64,000 nucleotides of DNA from Terfezia claveryi (lineage: Eukaryota; Ascomycota; Pezizomycetes; Pezizales; Pezizaceae), in contig WHUX01000030.1 in assembly GCA_015179025.1 (NCBI GenBank), positions 124,001-188,000 on the forward strand, read 5' to 3'. The notes beneath the pieces were generated by a model. It had not been told where the DNA came from and made no database searches. It saw only the letters and a program-made list of their open reading frames with translations. This document shows positions 11,605 through 23,709 of the stretch, piece after piece. How positions within the stretch are numbered: the stretch's first letter is position 1; each line of letters begins with the position of its first letter. Made by a program: the position numbers and the translations under genes.

Positions 11605-13355
11605 ACTTTAGTATTCCAAATGTCAACAAAGCCTCTGTCGGCATCACCACGGCCCTTTATGATCGCAGGGCTTTAGACTGCACTTCAACCTTACCGCTCA
11701 TAAACTCACTGACACACCTTGTCTATCTTACAACTTCATCTGCCCGTATCCGAGACATTCTCACCGTCGATGGAGGAGTTGAACGGCTAGTAAATATCCT
11801 GAAGGCGGGGAAAGGGAAAGATATTATGGTTACGTGGATGTGGAACCTGGCATTCCAATGCGTTGTGAATATTGGAGTGCGTGGCTCAGAGAATGTTCGA
11901 ACGAGAGTTGTGGAGGCAGATATGGTACCAGTTATCGCGACTATTTTGGACAACTACATCCAGGTCATCGACAAGTATAGGTCCAAGGCAGAGGCCAACG
12001 CCAAAAAAAATGCAACAATACCTACAAGAACGCGTGAATCTAAGACCGAACGGTCTGAAAGGGATAGGATGCATAGAAGACAGATACCCCCATCTATTGA
12101 AATTCCGCTTCCGTTTCCACGTTCACAAGGGGCGGATCAAACCGAGACATCGACGCATCCAATTCTAGCACCCGCACCCGCACCCGCACCTCTTCAACGG
12201 CATCATCATACTCAAGCACGCATGCACGACTCTACCTCTCAACCGCTTCCTCTCCGGACAGGTCCTTCCCGACTTTCTAGTCCTCTTCAACCGGTACCAG
12301 GTGGAGTTCTGCCTCCAGCCATTGATGTAACCGATGGCTTTCCTTTGATGCCTGTTCGTGATATTGATCGTCTTCCGTCTATGCTACCCGGCGTTTCAAA
12401 TGGTATGCCATCTCAACCTGGGTCCCCAACTACTCCCCATGGTATATCAGGCATACCAACTATCACTACTCGTGCAACTCGCCGCATCGGAAGGCCCTCT
12501 ATTAGACACCAAAGGTCAATGTCTGGAGAGTCTGATGACGCCAACAATGAGGACTCAGGAGCCAATATTTCAGGCAGGACCGACAACACTGAGCCAATTG
12601 TTGATATTCAAGCGAATTTGGAGAATATGGAAGGACAGGAAGCTGTTTTGGACTCTGTGGACACGCAAATGGGTGCAGAGAACCAGGAATCTGATACTTT
12701 CAATATAACCCACCGCTCCCAGCACGATGGCAGTCTTCTAAACGCGACCCCTGTGAATCCTGTCATCGGATTCTCCCCGATTCCAACGGTTACTGCTGCC
12801 ACAGTTGTACCACCTCCGAATTACCCTCGATGGGCGGAGAACAGCTCCTCTTCTACTGTAGTACTGAATTCAATGCCCAGGGAAGAGGATGTCCTTCTTT
12901 CGCTTCAGCTGTTGGCATATGTTTCCAAATACTGCAATTTGAGGACTTACTTCCAGAAGTCTCATTTGGTGCCGAATCTCTCTATCACTCATGAAATCCA
13001 CCTATTGGATGAGGAACCTAATGTAATCAAGGCTTATGCCCCACCAGAGCTCGAGGAAGAATATCTCTTGCCAGATGACTTTAACATCTTCCCTCTGGTG
13101 GAGAAATTCACTGTTCGACACCACCCTCCGGAGATGCAATATTGGGCAGGTGTGGTGATGCGCAATTTGTGCCGTAAGGATGATTCTCGAGGGGGTATCC
13201 GTCAATGTGCCTACTATGAATGCGGGAAATGGGAACAATTCCCAAGGCAGTTTGCCAAATGCCGTAGGTGCCGGCGCACCAAATATTGCAGCAAAGAATG
13301 CCAGAAGAGCGCATGGGTCTATCATAGGCATTGGTGCATTGCTGCTGCACCATAG
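11592..13355 (+). CDS. samB: MYND-type zinc finger protein SamB / MUB1
   Basis: Single exon, 587 residues. The first 150 residues (starting MREVNFSIPNVNKASVGITT) form the conserved armadillo-like N-terminal region of the SamB/Mub1 family. The middle (about 150-420) is low-complexity, rich in Pro, Ser and Thr, with an APAPAPAP run. The C-terminus (about 535-580) is a MYND zinc finger with the CAYYECGKW, CRRCRRTKYC and CQKSAWVYHRHWC cysteine/histidine pattern. In Aspergillus nidulans samB affects conidiophore development and septation; yeast Mub1 works with Ubr2 and Rad6 in degradation of Rpn4. The start is fixed by the conserved first residues. Context: a uORF overlaps the start codon, suggesting translational control. 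Confidence 0.95.
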   Translation: MREVNFSIPNVNKASVGITTALYDRRALDCTSTLPLINSLTHLVYLTTSSARIRDILTVDGGVERLVNILKAGKGKDIMVTWMWNLAFQCVVNIGVRGSENVRTRVVEADMVPVIATILDNYIQVIDKYRSKAEANAKKNATIPTRTRESKTERSERDRMHRRQIPPSIEIPLPFPRSQGADQTETSTHPILAPAPAPAPLQRHHHTQARMHDSTSQPLPLRTGPSRLSSPLQPVPGGVLPPAIDVTDGFPLMPVRDIDRLPSMLPGVSNGMPSQPGSPTTPHGISGIPTITTRATRRIGRPSIRHQRSMSGESDDANNEDSGANISGRTDNTEPIVDIQANLENMEGQEAVLDSVDTQMGAENQESDTFNITHRSQHDGSLLNATPVNPVIGFSPIPTVTAATVVPPPNYPRWAENSSSSTVVLNSMPREEDVLLSLQLLAYVSKYCNLRTYFQKSHLVPNLSITHEIHLLDEEPNVIKAYAPPELEEEYLLPDDFNIFPLVEKFTVRHHPPEMQYWAGVVMRNLCRKDDSRGGIRQCAYYECGKWEQFPRQFAKCRRCRRTKYCSKECQKSAWVYHRHWCIAAAP

Positions 13356-16300
13356 TAGCAACTCGTTCCTGCATTTGTTTGTCATATACTCGGATTTCCG
13401 TCTTGATTTTCCTTTGTGTTGGCGTGAGGGGTCCTTTTACCATTACTCATTACTTTCTTCTTACTTTGCTTATCTCTGTTTTATAGCGAAAGGTGGATCT
13501 CCTATATATCATACCTGATTTTTCTTCTGTCGGTGGGGTTCTTCCAGCTCTCAATAGTAAACAGTCATGGTTGTGCTCTACTCTTTTTATTACTACCCTT
13601 ATTATTATACTGTTTATAGTTTTTATAGGCGCAGGCCAGAGTGGCTCACACTAGCCTGCTTGTGTTGGGCAGCTGCATTGAGATGTTTCCTGATGCCGGT
13701 TCTACATAGGTTTGTAGCTATATCAATAGTTACCCTGTGGTTTCCTCCTCTGGCAATTGAAATGAAATATTCTCTCGTTTGGTACATTTCCTAAATCTTT
13801 CCTCGAACCTCATCTTTCTTCTTTCGAGTTATAAACAAAAGGGACGAGAAATACGGTGGACTCAAGACTCTAAGTGAGGAAAAAAACAAACGAGTTTTAT
13901 TTGCATTTTTTTTCTGTATTCTCCTTTTACGAATATCTGCATATCCAAGCACATGGGTTTCCTGATTATTTCTATTTCGTCCAATAACCAGTATCTGGAG
14001 GTTTATTTGTGCTCGTGTTTTTGAAGTCCTTGCGGCTTCGTGAATTGCTATCTTTAATTGGTTTGGTAGGATTTGTATGTGTATAGCTATATCGGCGGTT
14101 TGAAGAGAGACAGATCAGAGGGATTTAATTTAGTCTCGGTTGTCCCCCCCCCCAGATTCATGTTCGTTTCTCTCCTTTGTCATACTAACCGTTCTTTTGC
14201 ATAAAAGATGTAGCATGACGTCTCTCATCCTCTTCCATCATCATCATTACTTAAACTTAGGTCTACATACTCCTCTTCCTTTCATACGTTTATAAGCTCT
14301 CATTCTAGTTGTCCCTCGGAGTTCTGGACCTATTGCAAAATATTCCACTAGTAATAATTTGGAACCCTTTCAAATACATGTCCTATTCAAAAACAAACCC
14401 CTTGTCGTTGTCCATACCCCCGCACTGAGACTTTTACCTTCTTTTCAATCCCTGGATTATCCCACATGCACTACGTCAAGACCCTCTTGAACGGTTTGAC
14501 CCTGCAGCCCGATTCGGAATTTTGGTTTGATTCGAACCCAGAGATTGGAATCTTGACGTACGTTACGTGTGAGTGGTGTTGTGGATGGAGGGGGGGGCAC
14601 TGGGCTGTGTACGTATAGGTAGATATAGATGACATTGCGGGATTATCATGTCATGTCACGACATTGGGATGTATGGTTTATTATGATGTTAGGGTGGTAA
14701 GGTAGTGAGTACCTGGACAAGGGTATACTTAGGGAGATCATGGGAACTTCTGAGTCTGTGCCTCATTATGAGGAGTATGATATGGTTCGATATACAGTAC
14801 GAGTAGAGAATGGTTCAGGTTCGGATTTAGTAATCACTCAGAAACTCGTGACGTCTCTGGTTCGGGAACACTTGTACGTATTGATATTGGCTCCTACATA
14901 TATACATAGCCAGGGCATAATTGATCCAGTAACACACATTACCATTGCCATCAACAGCCCATCTCGCACCACCACGTATACCGTATATATGTCCGATTGT
15001 GACTATCAGATTTTCATTCACGTTTGAACATTTGCCATCAAACTATGCAGGGTCCTTATATCCGCTGTCTAGTTCTTCTCTAGGATTCCCGCCACCGCCA
15101 TTCCTTGGTTGGTAACAATTCCCCCTGGTCGGGTTTTGATTGTCAAGAAAGATATATTGTACATGAGCCCATCCATCTGCATTCAAAATAACCCATTTCG
15201 ACCGACCACCCGAACGGCCATCGGTATGATTTGATATCGGCCCATAAAATCGGGTGGGCCCGGTTCGAGCCTAGGCGGACCGTCTCCGGGCCGTTTGAAC
15301 TGTTTCGGATCAAAGACAATGACACAACCATAGTATGTTGTTAATCGCAGATTATGTTAATATTCCATGCACAGCATAGTCATACACTCGTGCCAGATTA
15401 CATATGTAAAAGTACAGAGATGTCTCGATTATGATGGAGAGTGATATGTTCTACTCAGCAAGAATACACTGGATTTTGCTGTATGCACGTGGTTCCCCCT
15501 GGAAATTCAAGCATGAGCTTGAGTATGAGAAGTAGTGGAATGCGTGAATATGGCGAACGATCCTGCTAATGGATGGCTCACTGCTATAGCGTAAGGCCGA
15601 AGATAATATTCATCTGTTGTTTCAACCTTCTTCCCCTGGAATGAGTCTTTTGGTTGAGCCCCATGTCTACATATGGCTGTAACAACTTCTTGTAACAACT
15701 AGATAACACACACATGTCGCTGCTCTACCTTAAAGCAGCAAGACCATGTGCCTACGGACCCAATATCAATCCCAACCAGGCCACCCCTAGACACATACAC
15801 AAAGGTTGGGGTCACAAACGGATTGGCGAGCTCTTGCTTAATGCGGGCCTGAGTCTCGTGAGTTGCTTCTACAGGTTTCTAGATTTTCTTCAAGACTTCC
15901 CCAATTAGATGGGAGGGATGTGATATACTGTACATGAGATTACTCATAATAGACCCAAGGCACTTTTTATATGAATTGAGCATTTTTTTTCTTACTGTTT
16001 AATTTTCAAGTTCCCTGATTTACATTTTGGGAGATGTCTTTTTGTCGTGTGACTTTCTAGGATGGTTTCAATTTTTTTTTTTCTTTTCACATTTTGGATA
16101 ATCTGATATTGATACACCGCCTACTGTACTGGTTCTAGTGATAAAGTGTCTTTAACTCCGCAGTTGGATAGGAACCCTCGGAGGGAAGTGTAGTGGAACA
16201 ACTCGGCATACCGGGGCGGGATAAAGAGGGGCTGACAGCAGTTATTACTGTACCTTCCAAATTTTATCTTTCACACTGCAGAGTAACTGCATCTCGATTC

Positions 16301-17331
16301 CCATAACTTAGCAAATTATGTGCTTGCATTTTTGGGTCACTGTTGTCAAACATCAAAATTTTCCGTGGAAGCAACTCTACACACATACAGCTCTAATCGG
16401 CCTGTTAGCATCTGTGCGAGGTTTCCAGATGCTGCATGGTTTTTATACACAGTCACCATTCTGGTCTTGAGCCAACCCCTACACTGCTGCTTAAGGAATG
16501 GAAGGAAAAAATTATCAATAGAGTATTCCCCGGCGAGGAAGGAGCAAACTTGTCAAGAAATGTTGGCGGGCAAATGCAAATATCGATGACATTTGACAGA
16601 TTCAGCCCTTATCCGGTACCGGTAAGACTTATGCACCTTGAGACAGCTTCAATGCCCCGCAATTGAAATCTAGTATGAAGAGTTTTTGATGCCTCAATTA
16701 ACTTGTGGGGGTTCAATAATCACTGCTTGTCGGAAATGACCGGGGTTATGGCCAGTACCATCATCGTCATTTTATCTTGGGAGTGAGAGCGTGAATTTGT
16801 ATGGAAGGATTCGTGGTCAGGTATGAGAGGAATCATCAAACCTCATGACTTGATATCTCATCGGTATGTATGTACATATACTCCGTACCTAACCCGCATC
16901 CAGGGTATCTGCAGCAAATATAAAACAGAGTATACATTCAACTAGCCACAGCGTGCACCCAAATGTAATGTACCTATACATTCAACATCAAGACTATGGT
17001 GGGATATCTTTGCTACAGGCTGAATGAATGTTGATTGTCTAGCTGCAAGGACTACTAGATCTATGCGAGATGTAAAGGGATCTTTAGTGGAGCAGCGCGA
17101 CGATCCGTAATGTTGAACTGACTAAGCGGCTTGAGCCAAGTAATTGCATTATTCTGTTAAAGGAAATAACGATTGACTACAACTACTTCATTACTCCCTA
17201 CTTTAACTCGGGTTCTAACAAGACCCCTGAAGACGAAAGTACAAAAACTCAGACTCCTCTTACAAAAAAAACCTCCAATTTCTAACATCTCAAATTGTCA
17301 TCGAGTCATGTCCAATTCATAATGTCTAATT
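13356..17331. other. Gene-poor convergent gap, 4 kb
   Basis: Lies between the 3' ends of samB and the VWA gene. Only short reading frames without recognisable motifs. T-rich on the plus strand just after samB, consistent with a 3' UTR. No tRNA or repeat family recognised; a tRNA-like T-loop word near 15262 has no matching stem. Confidence 0.55.
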
Positions 17332-19296
17332 TTACTTTGGTTGATGTCCAGGGGGGTACTGATTTCCTGGGTTATACTGAGCTGGTGGCGCCTGCCCGAT
17401 ATATACACCTGGCTGACCTCCTTGCGGACGCGGTACCTGTCCCGGCTGCTGCTGCTGCTGCTGTGGTAGCGGTGGTGGCCTACCAAATGGCGGGTATTGT
17501 CCCTGCGGAGGGTATCCTTGATAACCTTGTAGCGGCTGCTGAGGGTAACCTTGCTGGCTGTGCTGCTGCTGTGGGAGTCCTCCATGTGGTGGGAGTCCTA
17601 CCTGTGGTGGGGGTCCTCCATGTGGTGAGAGTCCTACCTGTGGTGGGGGTCCTCCATGTGGTTGGGTTCCTCCGTGTGGTGGGGGTCCGTATGGTGGATA
17701 CTGACCTTGAGGGGGATATCCATAACTTTGAGGGGGCGCTCCATATTGTGGACCTGGTCCGCCGTATAGCTGGGGTGGGGGCCCGCCTGGTACACCATAT
17801 GGTGGCTGGGGTCCGCCGTACTGGCCTGGTGCGCCGTATTGCTGACCTGGAGTCCCCGCCGCTGGATACTGGATGGGTGGTTTAGGTGCATTAGGAGCTC
17901 CTTCCTCATCCTTGTCATCGTAGCTTTTATCGATAGCACCCATCATAAGTTTGCAATACTTGATAAAGCGTTAGTATAGTGTCTACAATTAGTGATATTA
18001 GAAACCGTACCCAATTGTACTTTGTTATCGTAAGACCCTTCTTAGCATATTGTGTGGATTCCAACTCGAAGTCTAATATGATATTAGCGCGCTTCGTAGG
18101 TAGCACAATTAGAAATCTTACTTGATGTACAATCAATCAAGCCTCCAATATCTGGGTCTGTATCGAGTTTCTGGAGATACGCCTGGGCCCTCTTGTCGTT
18201 ACCAATTTGGGCAATCTGAATGCTAACAACTATTCACCAAGTTTGTGAGAAATTGGCCACCTCAGGGAATATTAAGAACCTTCACCAACCTTTACTGCGG
18301 ACACCCCTTATAACATAGCGGTCCAAAGTCTCCCTGATGTTTCTCTGGAACTCTCCCCTTGCACTGTCGGTGGGCTGGAAAGAAAGTTAGCACTCTATTA
18401 GACCACCAAATACAAATCTGTAGCCCTTACCACTCCATCGGTGATAATAATCACATGGAGAGGCTTGTCAAGCCTTCCGTTATCTACCATCGGTACCAAA
18501 ATCTTGTTCTTAAGTGACCCAGCCAAGGGAGTTTCTCCATTGAAAGAGACCCTATCTACTAAAGCCATAGCTTCCTGCTCACTCTTGATATGATCCCCTT
18601 GGACATCTGAATTCAAGAACCTGACTGAAAAACCATCCTCATCAAATAGCGAGGTAGCAAAAGCCGCTGCTTGCAAAATTCCCTTTAACTCCCCCTCTAA
18701 CTCAGAAAAGCGGATAGATCCAGAATCATCCAGGAGAAAGACGACATCGTAAAGAGCCTGTTTGATGAAATCGAAGCCGATTTCTAATGGGACACCCCAG
18801 CGCTGGCAAAGAGTTCCCACAGGGTCCTTTCCAGAAGTGAGAAGTCTATTGGCGATGGCCATTATCCTGTCATCGGGGTACATCTGCTCAATGTGATTTT
18901 CTTCCACACATTCTTTCAAGATACCGTAGAACATTTTTGCGTCTCCTAGTGGTTGTCTGGGAGGGCCTTGGCCATAGCCTTGGGGGGGCTGCTGGCCCTG
19001 AGAGTCTGTCAGTGCGTTCTGCACATAAATGATCCGAGTCAACTCACATAGCCTGGATATTGCTGGCCTGGTGGAGGGGGTTGTCCCTATAACTTGTTAG
19101 TGGATATTCAGAATCATGGGCATCGTGTAGAATGTATTACATATGGCCCTGGTGGTGCACCTTGTGCTGGTGGGGGCTGCTGGCTGACTGAAGCCGCAGC
19201 GAGCTTGCTTGCCATCTGGTCCTCGGAAAAACTTCGATGAGTATATGAAGCTTTCGACTTTGAGCGATCGAGGGAAAAGAAGTCACGTACACCCAT
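17332..19296 (-). CDS. VWA-domain protein with Pro/Gly/Gln-rich ends
   Basis: Exons 19296-19141, 19086-19048, 18997-18431, 18374-18290, 18229-18122, 18072-18011 and 17958-17332 give 547 residues. After a short proline/glutamine-rich head, residues of about 120-330 form a von Willebrand factor A domain with a MIDAS motif (VVFLLDDSGSIRFSE) and IITDGVPTDSARGE. The last 200 residues are an intrinsically disordered tail with repeated PPHGG-PPPQVGL units and a polyglutamine stretch. VWA domains bind metal and partner proteins; many filamentous ascomycetes have such a soluble VWA protein of unknown function. No signal peptide or membrane segment is visible. The start MGVRDFFSLDRSKSKAS is preceded by a good 3' splice site (CCGCAG), so a 5' UTR intron is likely. 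Confidence 0.85.
17500..17730 (-). repeat. Tandem coding repeat in the VWA protein tail
   Basis: Imperfect tandem units of about 27-36 bp encode PHGGPPPQVGL-type repeats; two near-identical units lie around 17580-17660. This is a typical site for length polymorphism. Confidence 0.65.
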
Positions 19297-21739
19297 CGGA
19301 TCGGAGTAGTATTCCTGCGGATGATAATATGGCTGGTTATAAGGATAATAGAACGACAGTTTTATGATTACCTGCTCGAACAAGAGCTATGGGTCACTGT
19401 TTAGAGGGTGAAGATCGGAAGTCGTAGGTTTGAAGAAGGAAGGACCTTAGAATTTTTGGAATCCTCCTGTTTTTAGGCGGGGTTTATGTCACAGATACCA
19501 TGGCTCAGCCGCCATCTGGTTAGCTCGCGGGCCGGGGTGATTTCAGTGATCGGCGGGGCGCAGCACGATGCTAATGGGCTCACATAAACTGTCGTGAGTA
19601 GACTAGTTGTGTGGGCATGCAACCAGACTGTTGTGTGGGTATAAAAGAAAGACCGCATGCGCAAACAGGCTAACGATGGAGTCAATGGCACGAATTGCCC
19701 CGCCCTGGGAGCGAGCCTGGCAAGGTCGACTGATTTTAAGGGCATTCATTAGATGTGAGTTATTGTATCTATATATTTGTTTAAAATGTTTGTTTGGAGC
19801 CTTGGGGTGCTATTTGTTGGTCTAGTGTTACATGATACTCTGTCCTCTGTACATATCTCAGGATTGGCTTGGGCTCCGTCGGGTTGAGCCCAGCCTTATG
19901 CCGAGTCCCGCAGCGCTGGCGCAATATGTGAATACCCGGGAGAAATTGAACCTGTCTTCCTGCTGGGTTCTAGGCACATGAACCCAAGCTGATTCAGGAG
20001 CTCTTAGCCGTTGGATATTGAAGGCTAACTAGGTATCAAGTCTGACGAATACATGAGACTCTGTGAACCTACCGGTAACTTCTGTCGGAGCTTGTATGTA
20101 TTTATTCTCTTGCTAAACTTGCTAAAGCAGTATATCTAAGTAGCCAGTCTGTTTAGTACTACCGGTAGTCCTTTCATATGCTTAGAAAACAGAAGGGTAT
20201 TGGTATACTATGCAACTTTGTCTTGCTGCAAAACAGATACATAGGAGGCCTGCACGTGACATGCATCGTACTTAATTAAATCGAGTAACGCAACGGAGGA
20301 TCAAACCCCCATTGCCTCCTCCCACGTGCCAAGGCTAGCCTCCCACATCGCTCTCTCATCTAATCCTTACGCCTGTGATATGTATTGTTTGCCAGAGGGA
20401 CCCAATGCGCCGTGAACAAAACACCGCGAGCGTAACAACTGGCATGAGCGGGCAAGTGGGCAAACGAGGCTTGCAATTGCCGGTCCGGGTTGAAACGCTT
20501 AAACTGCCAGGGCTCCCTTAGTCTGATGCTCGAGCTCATCGAGCCGGGGCCTCGATATAAAGATGCATCGCGAATGCTCTGAATACCGGGGAGCTTAAGT
20601 GACAATATCGCTGGGAGGGGTAATGAGTTGAAGCCGACCACTCTCGGCCCCGGAAGCCAGGGAAGGGTTTGGCCCGGGGGGTTGGGGGGGGGGGGGGAAG
20701 GTGCGGGATGGGGAAACTGGGTTATCCCATCCTACATCTCGGAGACCAGACGACTCGAAGGTGTGTTGCGGGGGATATGACAGGTCTGCGGCCAGGCAAA
20801 TTCACAGATTGGGGAGCCTGGGCATATCGAACTTTGCAGACAGAGCGTGCCACGTTGAGTGATGAGAGCCTGTGCGTCCTGCAGCGCCAGTGAAAGTGAC
20901 AAAAAGGCAGAGTTGACCCCAAAGAAGAAAAAAAAAATTGGTCTGAAAAGAAGAGGGTAAAGCCAGATACAGAGAGCACGGCGTCGATGGGGGGAGCACA
21001 GTGTAGCGTCCCCCCTGTGTGCAGCGGGCATCCCACGCCTTCGTGCCCGTCCGTCCTATACATACAATGCCCCCAGAGTATGAGCTGTATCGATCAACTG
21101 CAGGACAGCTCAGTTGTGGGCCGGCACGAACAATTGGCTGCTGGCCTGCGTCCCTCCCTGGAGCGTGCGCTAGCGTTGTCTTATTGTGTCTTGGGCAACA
21201 GGTGCTACCAGACTTGGGCAACAGAGCCATTCGCTTCGCACCCACCGCCGTGAGCACAAAACAACACCTCCACCTCCGGCCCCCTGCCCTGGCAATCCTG
21301 AACTCCCGATTTTTTCAACTTGCTCTTTCCTCCTGGCCCCCCGTTATATACTTAGCAATATCTCGAAACAATCCGAGCCTGGCGTTCTCTCTCCCTCCCA
21401 AACAACTCCAGCATACCCGGGCTTGTAGCTTCCGTATTACAACTACATCACATAACAAGAACCTTATAGCAGTTTATCTATCCCCTCCCCAACTGTTTCC
21501 CGCTCAATCTTACCCGAGCGACACACACTTAAAGTAACCCTACCACGCAACACCATCCATCACAGATTATCGCTTGCCAGCTCTTGTGACAAAAAAGGCA
21601 GAACGATAGCAGCTTGAACTAGTCCCGTCTTTTCACCTACAGCCCTTCGATCCTCTGCAGTGCGTTTTCCCACGTCAGAAAGCCTAATATTTCTGTGTTC
21701 CCCTTCTTACTCATTGTGCTTCCGTATCAGTCAAGAAAA
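19297..21739. other. Divergent promoter region, VWA gene / vac8
   Basis: 2.4 kb between divergent genes. Holds a probable 5' UTR intron of the VWA gene (donor GTAATC near 19370, acceptor near 19313), a 14-G run at 20684-20697 and a C-rich, pyrimidine-rich block from about 21200 that is probably the vac8 leader. No coding gene recognised. Confidence 0.55.
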
Positions 21740-23709
21740 ATGGGTAACGCATGCTCCTCTTGCTGCGAAAGTATGTCCTCCTCTTGCTGCCAAAGTATCT
21801 CCTCCTCCCATCATTCGGGGAAATGTTCACGTTACTGATTCGCATCTTGTCAGGCCGCCATCAGGGTGGTTTGTATGAGCCAGTTTTGGCCGATAGCGAG
21901 AGAGAAGCCGTGTCGGACCTACTACAATATCTCGAGAACGTATGCTCATATCCGAAGCCTATGCGCAGGGGTGACTGCTGACGACTTCATTGATCTTCTA
22001 GCGAAGCGAGGTAGATTTTTTCCAGGGAGAACCTCTTCGCGCTTTGAGCACATTAGTCTATTCGGAAAATGTGGATCTCCAGCGAAGTGCTGCCCTTACA
22101 TTTGCGGAAATTACAGAACGAGGTAAGCTTTCTCCCACGACTTCTGGAAAATGCCACAATGCTAACGAACCTATAGATGTGCGAGAAGTTGATCGGGACA
22201 CGCTTGAACCAATTTTGTTCCTCCTCCAGAACCCTGACATCGAAGTGCAACGCGCTGCTAGTGCCGCCCTGGGCAACCTGGCTGTCAATAGTGGGCTCCC
22301 CCGTGCTCTGAAGGCCCAAATCTAGATTGACACTGACATTTATTCTACTGTAGCTGATAATAAGGTATCAATCGTGTTATTGGGTGGTTTGGCCCCATTA
22401 ATACGACAGATGATGTCTCCAAATGTCGAAGTTCAGTGTAACGCCGTTGGATGTATTACAAACCTTGCTACACATGAGGAGAACAAGGCAAAGATTGCAA
22501 GATCCGGAGCATTAGGGCCGTTGACTAGACTGGCAAAATCGAAGGACATGCGAGTTCAGAGGAACGCCACAGGAGCATTGCTGAACATGACACACTCAGG
22601 TAATTCCAAATATCCAAATATATTTCATATGTGCTAATCCAGGACCTTCAGACGACAACCGACAACAATTGGTGAATGCTGGTGCTATTCCCGTTTTGGT
22701 AGCTCTATTGTCCTCTCATGATGTTGACGTGCAGTACTACTGTACAACTGCCTTGAGCAATATCGCTGTCGATCAAGCAAACCGACAAAAGCTTGCGCAA
22801 ACCGAACCAAAGCTCGTGTACTCCTTGGTACACCTTATGGACTCTTCAAGCCCAAAGGTTCAGTGCCAGGCTGCCCTGGCTCTCCGAAATCTTGCGTCCG
22901 ATGAAAAATATCAACTTGAAATTGTGAAGGTCAAGGGGCTCGGACCACTCCTCCGATTGTTGTCATCGTCATTCCTACCGCTTATCCTCTCCGCAGTTGC
23001 GTGCATTAGAAACATCTCAATCCATCCCCACAATGAGTCCCCAATAATTGAAGCTGGTTTCTTGAGGCCTCTTGTGGATTTGCTCGGATCTACAGACAAC
23101 GAGGAAATTCAGTGCCATGCCATTTCAACCCTCCGAAACTTGGCTGCCAGTTCTGATAGGAATAAGCAACTGGTGTTGGAGGCGGGTGCGGTGCAGAAGT
23201 GCAAGCAATTGGTTTTGGATGTGCCATTGAGTGTGCAATCGGAGATGACGGCGGCCATTGCAGTTTTGGCATTGAGTGATGAGCTCAAGTCACATTTGCT
23301 CAGCTTGGGGGTCTTTGACGTTCTTATCCCATTGACTGCCTCTGAGAGTATTGAAGTGCAGGGAAACAGTGCTGCAGCCCTCGGCAACCTGTCTTCCAAG
23401 GTTGGAGACTACTCGATGTTCCTTAAATGCTGGTTAGAGCCGGAGGGAGGGATTCACGGATACTTAAAGAGGTTCCTTGCCAGTGGTGACGCAACATTCC
23501 AGCACATTGCAATCTGGACCCTATTACAACTCCTCGAGGCCAACGAACCACAGCTTAATAAGCTGATTTCTGGTTCAACTGAGATTGTCAATATGATCAA
23601 CAACATTGCCGAGAAGAATGTCGAGTCTGATGATGAGGGTGATGACGGCGAAGGCGAGGTGGTTGCTTTGGCAAGGCGGTCAAAGGAACTTCTACAACTT
23701 CAACGATAA
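21740..23709 (+). CDS. vac8: Vacuolar protein 8, armadillo-repeat protein
   Basis: Exons 21740-21770, 21854-21939, 22002-22122, 22177-22290, 22354-22599 and 22652-23709 give 551 residues. The N-terminus MGNACSSCC has Gly2 for myristoylation and a cysteine cluster for palmitoylation, which anchor Vac8 to the vacuole. The rest is a run of about eleven or twelve armadillo repeats with well conserved words such as [28 protein letters not shown]-type helices and [15 protein letters not shown], ending in an acidic tail. Vac8 acts in vacuole fusion and inheritance, nucleus-vacuole junctions and Cvt/selective autophagy. Exon 1 carries a tandem duplication that creates a second in-frame donor at 21795; using it adds eight residues (MSSSCCQS). 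Start and domain order match fungal orthologues. Confidence 0.97.

Noticed and set aside
15255..15280. tRNA-like T-loop word GGTTCGAGCC
   Set aside because: Flanking bases do not form the T stem, and no D or anticodon arm can be folded around it.
17295..17885. Valine-rich plus-strand frame opposite the VWA gene
   Set aside because: Antisense of the repeat tail; no independent evidence.
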